Below are positions 56,866-64,000 of a stretch of DNA of 64,000 nt, piece by piece. The position numbers and the translations under genes were made by a program. Source of the stretch: Bacillota bacterium. Its GTDB lineage: Bacteria; Bacillota; Clostridia; Christensenellales; SZUA-584. The stretch spans positions 248,001 to 312,000 of the forward strand of contig JAEYKW010000025.1 in the NCBI GenBank assembly GCA_023408075.1. Direction: 5' to 3'. The notes under the pieces were generated by a model. That model searched no databases, was not told the DNA's origin, and saw nothing but the letters and a program-made list of their open reading frames with translations. How positions within the stretch are numbered: position 1 is the first letter of the stretch; each line of letters starts with the position of its first letter.

Positions 56866-59256
56866 CTATTTTCTTCCCCAGTTCTTTTTGTTCGGCCAGT
56901 CCATTTCCGTCTTTCTTTTGGGCTTACCCGCGTCTGCCTGTCTTCCCGTACCCGTCTGCCGATCGGGTCTGTCCGCATCCGGTTTTCTTATCGGCTTTCC
57001 AGGTACCGGCTGTTTCTTGGGTTTGCCTAAATCCGCCTGTCTTCCCGGTCTTGAGGATTCCGTTCTATTCCTAAAGGACTCTGTCGCATTTTTAGGCCTT
57101 TGGGCACCGTCCTGCCTGCTTTGTCTGCCTTCATCGCTTCTTCTGTCCGCTCTATCCGCGCTTGTCTGCGGTTTCGCTTTGCCCGAGCCAGCTTTTTGAT
57201 ATGGTCTGTCTGCATCTGCGTGCTTTTTCAGTCTGCCGGAATCCATCTGCTTCTTCGGCCTGCCTGAATCCGTCGGCTTTCTCGGTCTGTCGGCGTCCGA
57301 CTGATTTCCCGATCTGGTGTCAGACTGCCTTCTCGGCTTGCCTGTGTCCGAGTGCTTTTTCTGCCAGTCAGACCGTTTTGTCAATCTGTCCGCGTCTGAC
57401 TGATGATTCTGCCGCTCCGATTCTGTCCGCCGGTCTGGTTTGCTCGCGACCGCCGGTCTGCGCGGCTTCCCTCCGCCTTGCCTCGGCGCTTCGGGCGGCA
57501 CAAGGCCGACCTTGCCGTGCTCGATCAGGTCTTCCCTTCCCGCTTCTGTAAGCGCCTCGCGTATGAGCGGCCAGTTTTTCTTGTTATGAAACGCGAGCAG
57601 CGCGCGCTGCATCGCTTTTTCCTTCGGCGTCGTGGCCACATAAACGCTCTTGCCCGTCAACGGATTGAGCCCCGTATAGTACATGCATGTGGAGAGCGTT
57701 CCGGGCGTCGGATAAAAATCCTGCACCTGCTCCGGCACGAACCCCTGCTTTTTGAGCGTCAATGCCAGCTCTATCGCGTCATTAAGCGTGCTGCCCGGGT
57801 GCGACGAAATATAATACGGCAGCAGAAACTGCGGCTTGCCCGCACGTTTGGTCGCGCCTTCAAAACGCTGCGCAAAGCGCTCGTATGTGCCGTAATGCGG
57901 CTTATTCATCAGCGCCAGCACATCGGAGCAGACGTGCTCGGGCGCCACCTTAAGCTGCCCGCTGATATGCTTTTTCACGAGGCGGTCGAAGAACCGGTTG
58001 TCCTTATCCGCCATAATATAATCGTAGCGCAGCCCGCTGCGTATGAACACGCGCTTCACGCCCGGCACGCTTTCCACCGCTTCCAGCACCTCGGCGATGC
58101 CCTTATGGCTGACCTTTAAGTTCGGGCACACTGTGGGCGACAAACAGGTGCGCGTGCAGCTCTGCGAATTCTTCGCCGTGCAAATCGCGTCGTAAAAGTT
58201 CGCCGTGGGGCCGCCCACATCCGAAATATTGCCCTTGAACTCGCGCATCTGCGCGATGCGTTTCGTTTCCTCCACGATGGATTTTTTGGAGCGTTTCTGT
58301 ATCGCTTTGCCCTGATGCGCGGATATTGAACAGAACGCACACATGCCGGGGCAGCCGCGCAGCGCGGTGATGCCGAACTGCACCTCGGCGAGCGCGGGTA
58401 TGGGTTCCTGATATGACGGATGCGGCAGCTTCTGAAACGACAGGCCGTATATCGCGTCCATCTCAGGCGTTAATAGCGGCAGCGAGGGCGGAAACTGTAT
58501 CACATACCGGTCGCCGTGCGCCTGAACAAGCGTTTTGCTCTGGGGCAAGCCGTTTTTGTAGATTTGCTTGAACGCGTCGGCAAACGCCTTCTTGTCCGCT
58601 TCGACGCGCTCATAAGACGGCAGCACGGTATGCTCGCCGATACCCTGCAAAGAAGGGCGCAGCACGCATGTGCCGCGTATGCCCGTTAAATCCGCGATGC
58701 TTTCGCCGCCTGCAAGGCGCGTGCAGATGTCTTTAAGCGGGCGCTCTCCCATGCCGAACACGAGCATGTCCGCCTTGGAATCCACAAGGTACGAGCGGCG
58801 CACCTTGTCCTCGTAATAATCGTAGTGCGCGAACCGCCTTTGTGTGGCTTCCACGCCGCCGATGATGACGGGCGTATCCTTGTGAGATTGCTTTAATCGC
58901 GCGGTATACGCAATGGTCGGGCGCGGCGGGCGCAGCCCCGTCTTGCCGCCCGGCGAATACGCGTCTTCGCTGCGCAGCCGTTTGGCCGCCGTGTACATGT
59001 TGACGATGCCGTCCATGTTGCCGCCGCTCAATAAAAACGCGTAGCGCGGCGTGCCGAGCTTAACAAAATCGGCGTCGCTGCGCCAGTCGGGCTGGGCAAT
59101 GATGCCCACATTGAACCCGAGGCTTTGCACATAGCGCCCGATGATAGCGGCTGCGAACGACGGATGATCCACATACGCGTCCGGCGTCACCACGATAAAA
59201 TCAAAAGGCTGTCCGTCCGTCTCACTCAGAGACATCGGTAAAAATTCATTATTCAT
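56866..59256 (-). CDS. YgiQ-family radical SAM protein with a long basic repetitive tail
   Basis: 796 residues. Residues about 1-600 are a complete YgiQ: N-terminal FIVVTPDAYVDHPSFAAAIIGRYV (in part), the radical SAM cluster GCPGMCAFCSISAHQG near residue 305, FYDAICTAKNSQSCTRTC, and FYPTPGTLSTCMYYTG. YgiQ proteins carry a [4Fe-4S] cluster for radical chemistry; the substrate is not known. Residues about 610-796 are an unusual tail of degenerate units around (S/A)DADRPxKxxDSGRPKKQ, rich in Lys, Arg, Asp, Ser and Gln. Relatives often have a shorter basic tail, which may bind nucleic acid. Confidence 0.93.
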   Translation of the reverse strand: MNNEFLPMSLSETDGQPFDFIVVTPDAYVDHPSFAAAIIGRYVQSLGFNVGIIAQPDWRSDADFVKLGTPRYAFLLSGGNMDGIVNMYTAAKRLRSEDAYSPGGKTGLRPPRPTIAYTARLKQSHKDTPVIIGGVEATQRRFAHYDYYEDKVRRSYLVDSKADMLVFGMGERPLKDICTRLAGGESIADLTGIRGTCVLRPSLQGIGEHTVLPSYERVEADKKAFADAFKQIYKNGLPQSKTLVQAHGDRYVIQFPPSLPLLTPEMDAIYGLSFQKLPHPSYQEPIPALAEVQFGITALRGCPGMCAFCSISAHQGKAIQKRSKKSIVEETKRIAQMREFKGNISDVGGPTANFYDAICTAKNSQSCTRTCLSPTVCPNLKVSHKGIAEVLEAVESVPGVKRVFIRSGLRYDYIMADKDNRFFDRLVKKHISGQLKVAPEHVCSDVLALMNKPHYGTYERFAQRFEGATKRAGKPQFLLPYYISSHPGSTLNDAIELALTLKKQGFVPEQVQDFYPTPGTLSTCMYYTGLNPLTGKSVYVATTPKEKAMQRALLAFHNKKNWPLIREALTEAGREDLIEHGKVGLVPPEAPRQGGGKPRRPAVASKPDRRTESERQNHQSDADRLTKRSDWQKKHSDTGKPRRQSDTRSGNQSDADRPRKPTDSGRPKKQMDSGRLKKHADADRPYQKAGSGKAKPQTSADRADRRSDEGRQSRQDGAQRPKNATESFRNRTESSRPGRQADLGKPKKQPVPGKPIRKPDADRPDRQTGTGRQADAGKPKRKTEMDWPNKKNWGRK

Positions 59257-59276
59257 ACGGGAAGTATATCATTACA

Positions 59277-62200
59277 TCAGGTCCGCCAACAAGCGTCAAT
59301 TCGGTGTTCGCCCTCCGTTGCGTTAAGCGGCAGGTTTTTGACCGCAGGCCCCCCGTCCATGCTCAGCCACGCGCTGCCCTGATAACCGGGCGTTACCTCC
59401 ACCGTAATGACATAGTGCGCGCCGTCTTTTGCATATTCGAGCGTATAGCTCCCGAAGTCGTCGGGCACGCACGGGTATATGGACAGCGCGCCGCGCTCGA
59501 TGCGCAGCCCCAGCAGATAAACGACAGCCGCCTGATACATCCAGCCTGCGCTGCCCGTGTACCACGTCCAGCCCGCGCGCCCGCGGTACCTGTCGGTATC
59601 GTACACGTCAGCCGCCATCACATACGGCTCGCCCTTGTATTTGGCGACGCCCGCAGGCGTACGCGTGTGGGTAATCGGGTTGAGCATCTGAAACAGCGAC
59701 AGCGCATCCTCCTTGAGCCGCAGCCTGGCCGCCGCGATCACGAACCATGCCGCCGCGTGCGTATATTGGCCGCCGTTCTCGCGCACGCCGGGCAGATACT
59801 GCTTGATGTAGCCGGGGTCTTTGTCCCATTTGTCAAACGCCGGAGCGAGCAGCCGTATAATGCCTTCCTCGCGCAGCACGAGCTGCTCCTCTGCCGAGGC
59901 AAACGCGCGCCGCGCGCGCACCGCACCCGCCAGTACCGCCCACGCCTGCGAAATGATATCGATGCGGCATTCGGCTGATTTGCTACTGCCCAGCGGCGTG
60001 CCGTCATCGAAGAACGCGCGCATATACCATTCCCCGTCCCACGCGTGCTGTTCAATGTTCGCCATCAGCTCCTGCCGGGATTGCTCATAGCGCTGCGCGG
60101 TGGCTGTTTCGCCGCGCTTATGCGCGAGCTCCGAAAACACGCGCAGCACCTCAATGAGGAAAAACCCGAGCCAGACGCTCTCCCCTTTGCCGCCGATGCC
60201 TACCTTGTCCATGCCGTCGTTCCAGTCTCCCGTGCCCATCAGCGGCAGCCCGTGTTCGCCGAAGCGCAGCGCCGAGTCAATCGCGCGTGCGCAGTGCCAA
60301 AACAGGCTCTCGCTCGTCTCGCCGGTGTCAAACGCCTCATACAGATCGTGGCGGCCTTCGGGAATCGGCTTGCCTGCAAGGTACGGGAGTATTTCGTCAA
60401 AGATGCCGATGTCGCCCGTGATGCGCTCGTACTCGCATGCGGTAAACGGCAGAAACAGCTTATCGTCGCTGATGTACGTGCGCACGCCGCTGGCGGGCTC
60501 GTGCCACCAATGCAGCACATCCCCCTCAATAAACTGACGCTGTGCGCATTTTAAAATGTGGGCGCGCGCCGAAGACGGGTCGGTATACAGTATCGCGAGC
60601 ACATCCTGCAGCTGGTCGCGGAACCCAAAAGCCCCGCCGGACTGGTAATAGCCCGTGCGGCCCCAGAGCCGCGAGGTGTACGTTTGATACAGCAGCCAGC
60701 CGTTGACGAGCGTATCGAACGATTTGTTCGCTGTTTTCACTTTGATGCCGCTCACAAGGCTGCTCCAGTGTCTTTTCGTCTCCTCGAGCATCTGCTGCAC
60801 CTTTTGCGCGGTGCCGTACGCATCAAGCGACTGTGCGATGACGGCTTCGGTGCCCCAGCCCATCAGCACGGGTATCGTGCGGCTTTCGCCGGGCTTCAAG
60901 GTGACGACCGCCTGCAGCGCGAGCAGCGACGCGCCGCAGCCCTCGCTGTCGGAAAGCTCCTTCGCCTTGAGCGTCTCGGGCCAAACGTTGTGCCCCGGCA
61001 CGCCGAAAAATTCGCGCGCCGACGCCGTATACTTAACATCCTCTCCGGGCATGGCGATAAACATCGCTTTGTCCGCCGCCGCCAGCGGCGACGACGCTTC
61101 CAGACGGCTCTCCTTGTACCGCGCGCGGATGCCGCCGCACGCCGTCGCGGCGAGCACCGGCTCGGCATAACAGTAAACCGACAGCGTTTCTTCGCGTTTC
61201 ATCGTATTGGTCAGCCTCAAAAGCCCCGCCTTCACCGGCATATCCTCATCCACAAAATACGTCATGCGCGTTTCAATGCCGCCGTAACGCTCAAAAGCCG
61301 TATAGCCGAAGCCGTGAATCACGCGGTAACGCCCATTGGAATACATATCCGGCGCCACGCTGAACGCTGCGCCCGTGCGGTCGCTGCGCACGATCACACC
61401 CTCCCCCGGCACGTCCGTCAGCGCATCGTTGCGGAACGGCGTGAGCCGCAGCATGCGCGCGTTTCCCGCCCACGTATAGCCGCCGCCGCCCGCGCTGATC
61501 AGGCTGCCGATCGTGCGCCCGGCCAGCAGATTGCTCCAGGGCAGCGGCTGTTTTCCCTGCACCTCGATGCAGTATTCGGTGCCGCTGCGGATAAAGCCGC
61601 CCGTACCGTTGTCAAACGCTTTGAGCAGCTTGACGGGACGGCTTGAGGTGCGTTCATCGGCGGACTTCTCGAACACCCAGTACGGGCGCGTCAGTGCCGG
61701 CACTTTGAGCTGCTCCGAGAGCGGAACGTCGTCGTACAGCACAAGGCACGCGGCAGTTGCGACCGCCGCGATATCCGCCTGTTCCATCTGCTGTGTGTTG
61801 AGTGCGTAAACGCGGCCCAGCGGCCGCCCGCCCGCCGCCATCTCAATTTCCTTGATTTTATCGCGCAGCGGATCGACATATGCGCCCGTATGGCTGTAAA
61901 GAATCACCAGCTCGGCGGGAATCTGCTTCAAGCTCATGTACTCCATCGCCTTGCCCGCCGTTTTGACGGTATCGATATAGTCAAAGCTGCTGACAAACAG
62001 GCAGACGATCGGCAGATCGCCCGAGATGCCGTATTTCCAGAGCGACGGCAGCCCGCCCGCCTGCTCGTCGATCGCGCAGACGGACGGCACATGAATCACC
62101 GTGCGCGACGCGATTTGCTGGAACAGGTTGACCTGCATATTTTTAAGCTTTAAGAAGCGCATCTCCACCTGCGCATGCGTCCAAGCAAGATGGAACACGC

Positions 62201-64000
62201 GCTTCACATCCTCCTCGCCCGCGATGTCCTTGAGGCACTCCGCTGCGGCGTGAGCGCTGTCTGCCATGGCCACCGCAAACGTCAGCGTGGTCGTTTTGCC
62301 CGCAGGCACGCTTTTGACGGCACTGATGCCGACCGCGCGCGATATGTCGTGCTCACAGGGCTGCTCGGCAAGGCACGCGGGCACGCCGAACACGTTGCGC
62401 CGTCCGAATATGCACGTTCTGTCGGTCATGAAGGCGATATCTCCCGCAAAGCAGGCTTTCATCGCGCTGAATATCGGCTTCCCGCGCCGGTGAGCATACA
62501 GAATGCGGTTCGCGGAGTCTTCAATGGTCTCGATGAACAGCTCCGCAAATGCCGGATGCGCCTCAAAATCCTTCACGGGAGCGAGCGCAGGCGAATAAAC
62601 GCACAGCACCGAAAGGGTCACGGTCTTATCCGTGTTGTTCCTGATTTCCAGATTCCTGAGTTCCATATCGCACTCGGGCGATACGCAGATTTCGAGCGTC
62701 GATTCGATGCCGTTAACCTGCCTGTAAAACGAGGCTTTGTGCGGTTCAAACTGCACGCGCTCGGTATCGGCGAGCAGACAGGTGGGCAAAAACGCCGCCG
62801 ACCATACCGCGCCCGTCTCCGTATTTTTGATGTAGATATGAATGCCCGGCGCGCGGCGCAGCACGTCGCTCTCCCAGCGGCCCACCATGCGCCCGCGACA
62901 CATTGAATAGCCCGTGCCGTATTGCGTGAGCATCACGGTATAGCTGCCGTTCGATAAAAAGTGGGCTTCGGGATACTGCGACAGCGATTTGTATATGCGC
63001 ACCGCGTGGATCTCCTCCGCGTAGCTCAGCGTCTCGTCGGGCTTTTCGCCAAGGCTCAGCGTCACGCTGCGGGACGGCACCTTCTCCTTGAGCAGCATCT
63101 CAGTGGCTTTCACGCAGGTCGCGCTGTGAAACAGCGCCTGCATGCGCATATCCTGCAGGCAGTTCACGATGGACGAGAGCACCATGCCCTGATGGTGCGC
63201 CATGTAGCTTTTGACGACGGACTTCCTCTTTCCCTTGTGCAGCCGCGATGCCGTGTAATCGATGGCTTCAAAAAAGCCGAAGCGGCCGTATGCGCCTGTC
63301 TTCTGCAGGCGTGCCATATTGGCAAGCGCTTCGCGCGGGTTCACGTTGAGCGCGAGCGCCGTGGCGTACGGCGTCACGACCGATTCGCGCACGAGGCCGG
63401 ATTTGAGCCCGAGGCCCGGTATGCCGAACGCCTTATACTGATAGTTCATCTGTATGTCGAACGCATAGTAGCCCGATTCGGATACGCCCCACGGCGCGTG
63501 GCGCTGCTCGCCGTAATCCTGCTGCATATCCACCACGGATTTGTATGTTTCTCCGAGCAGCGTGTTGTCGTAGTTTTTCATGATAATGAGCGGCATCAGA
63601 TATTCAAACATCGTGCCGCTCCACGAAAGCAGCACGCGGCTTTCCCCCGCGATAGTGAGCGGGCGCGACAGCCGGAACCAGTGTTTTTCGGGAACATCTC
63701 CCTTGGCGATGGCAATAAAGCTCGTCTGGCGCGCTTCGGAAGCGAGCAGATCGTAATACGAATCGCTCAAGGTGCCGCCGCGGATGTCGTAGCCGATGGA
63801 AAACAGGCCTTTCTCGGCGTCGTACAGCTGCGAGAAATCCGTCGCGTCAATGAGAGCCCCAATGCGGCGGCGCAGGCGGCCGATCCGCTGCGCGAGCCGT
63901 CTGCAAGCCACGTAGCTTTCGCCGAGTGCCGTTTCCATCTGCGTCACCCATTCCAGAACGGTTTTATGCTCATGCAGCTTTGCCCTTTCCAGTATCGCGG
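59277..64000 (-). CDS. Cyclic beta-1,2-glucan synthase-like protein, partial (5' end beyond window)
   Basis: The frame is open to the right edge; a GTG at 63947 is internal, since good protein sequence (KLHEHKTVLEWVTQ) continues upstream. The visible 1573 residues begin with a glycoamylase-type domain (LFSIGYDIRGGTLSDSYYDL ... KNYDNTLLGETYKSVV, in part), followed by a GH94-type region: beta-sandwich domains, then an (alpha/alpha)6 catalytic domain with LPLMGTGDWNDGMDKVG carrying the expected acid Asp. In NdvB-type synthases a membrane glycosyltransferase domain precedes these; it would lie beyond the window. The product would be a periplasmic or surface beta-1,2-glucan. Confidence 0.88.
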   Translation of the reverse strand, partial: AILERAKLHEHKTVLEWVTQMETALGESYVACRRLAQRIGRLRRRIGALIDATDFSQLYDAEKGLFSIGYDIRGGTLSDSYYDLLASEARQTSFIAIAKGDVPEKHWFRLSRPLTIAGESRVLLSWSGTMFEYLMPLIIMKNYDNTLLGETYKSVVDMQQDYGEQRHAPWGVSESGYYAFDIQMNYQYKAFGIPGLGLKSGLVRESVVTPYATALALNVNPREALANMARLQKTGAYGRFGFFEAIDYTASRLHKGKRKSVVKSYMAHHQGMVLSSIVNCLQDMRMQALFHSATCVKATEMLLKEKVPSRSVTLSLGEKPDETLSYAEEIHAVRIYKSLSQYPEAHFLSNGSYTVMLTQYGTGYSMCRGRMVGRWESDVLRRAPGIHIYIKNTETGAVWSAAFLPTCLLADTERVQFEPHKASFYRQVNGIESTLEICVSPECDMELRNLEIRNNTDKTVTLSVLCVYSPALAPVKDFEAHPAFAELFIETIEDSANRILYAHRRGKPIFSAMKACFAGDIAFMTDRTCIFGRRNVFGVPACLAEQPCEHDISRAVGISAVKSVPAGKTTTLTFAVAMADSAHAAAECLKDIAGEEDVKRVFHLAWTHAQVEMRFLKLKNMQVNLFQQIASRTVIHVPSVCAIDEQAGGLPSLWKYGISGDLPIVCLFVSSFDYIDTVKTAGKAMEYMSLKQIPAELVILYSHTGAYVDPLRDKIKEIEMAAGGRPLGRVYALNTQQMEQADIAAVATAACLVLYDDVPLSEQLKVPALTRPYWVFEKSADERTSSRPVKLLKAFDNGTGGFIRSGTEYCIEVQGKQPLPWSNLLAGRTIGSLISAGGGGYTWAGNARMLRLTPFRNDALTDVPGEGVIVRSDRTGAAFSVAPDMYSNGRYRVIHGFGYTAFERYGGIETRMTYFVDEDMPVKAGLLRLTNTMKREETLSVYCYAEPVLAATACGGIRARYKESRLEASSPLAAADKAMFIAMPGEDVKYTASAREFFGVPGHNVWPETLKAKELSDSEGCGASLLALQAVVTLKPGESRTIPVLMGWGTEAVIAQSLDAYGTAQKVQQMLEETKRHWSSLVSGIKVKTANKSFDTLVNGWLLYQTYTSRLWGRTGYYQSGGAFGFRDQLQDVLAILYTDPSSARAHILKCAQRQFIEGDVLHWWHEPASGVRTYISDDKLFLPFTACEYERITGDIGIFDEILPYLAGKPIPEGRHDLYEAFDTGETSESLFWHCARAIDSALRFGEHGLPLMGTGDWNDGMDKVGIGGKGESVWLGFFLIEVLRVFSELAHKRGETATAQRYEQSRQELMANIEQHAWDGEWYMRAFFDDGTPLGSSKSAECRIDIISQAWAVLAGAVRARRAFASAEEQLVLREEGIIRLLAPAFDKWDKDPGYIKQYLPGVRENGGQYTHAAAWFVIAAARLRLKEDALSLFQMLNPITHTRTPAGVAKYKGEPYVMAADVYDTDRYRGRAGWTWYTGSAGWMYQAAVVYLLGLRIERGALSIYPCVPDDFGSYTLEYAKDGAHYVITVEVTPGYQGSAWLSMDGGPAVKNLPLNATEGEHRIDACWRT

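Noticed and set aside
60558..61646. 362-codon plus-strand ORF
   Set aside because: It lies wholly within the GH94-type gene on the other strand and is rich in Arg and His, typical of an antisense frame in G+C-rich DNA.

Overview
This window looks like chromosomal DNA of a moderately G+C-rich low-GC Gram-positive relative (Bacillota, most likely class Clostridia). The reasons are the AGGAGG-type ribosome sites, the many TTG/GTG starts, an infC-rpmI-rplT operon behind an L20-type leader, a division/cell-wall (dcw) cluster headed by mraZ with a PASTA-tailed transpeptidase, GerMN and CotH proteins, and a MurE with the DNPR motif that predicts meso-diaminopimelate in the wall. I cannot name the order or genus from sequence alone. 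I saw no tRNA, rRNA or CRISPR array.

Layout. Positions 1-4450 are an accessory, visibly AT-rich stretch: the N-terminal part of a Walker-motif NTPase running off the left edge, a self-regulated TetR/membrane-protein pair, an internally deleted IS1595-type transposase gene, a NYN-domain (PIN-like) protein with a structured leader, a small membrane protein, and on the opposite strand a 36-codon membrane peptide gene with a strong promoter and ribosome site. From 4454 to 9855 the minus strand carries translation genes (rplT, rpmI, infC), a flavoprotein, an RpiR regulator, surE and a D,D-carboxypeptidase homologue. Positions 9982-18346 hold a NlpC/P60 lipoprotein that appears to be leaderless, a PadR/ferredoxin membrane operon, punA-deoB, a lone GcvH-like protein, cysS and a rhodanese lipoprotein.

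Positions 18633-32881 are the dcw cluster, transcribed leftward: MraZ box, mraZ, rsmH, ftsL, ftsI/spoVD, (terminator), murE, mraY, murD, ftsW, murA, a degraded second murA fragment, ftsQ, ftsA, ftsZ. murF, murG, murC and murB are absent from it. Positions 33131-42256 contain envelope or secreted proteins: a membrane-anchored exported protein, a small lipoprotein, a DUF4956 / VTC polyphosphate-polymerase / CotH-kinase group, and three related zinc-ribbon membrane proteins. Positions 42451-47235 hold rpsT, holA, comEC, an MBL-fold hydrolase and an ECF S component. asnB follows (47537-49372), then a GerMN-GerMN-histidine kinase-response regulator operon (49803-54417), a CMD/PadR/half-regulator operon, a DUF3888 protein, a YgiQ radical SAM protein with a long basic repetitive tail, and the C-terminal part of a cyclic beta-1,2-glucan synthase-like protein that runs off the right edge.

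Three families of short interspersed palindromic repeats occupy many of the non-coding gaps (4263, 10864, 13261, 13346, 18440, 33819-34405, 49393-49602, 56650). The most interesting points for follow-up are the antisense small membrane peptide locus, the NTPase at the left edge, the CotH/VTC/DUF4956 group with an altered CotH active-site motif, the murA relic that supplies the ftsQ ribosome site, and the likely leaderless NlpC/P60 gene.
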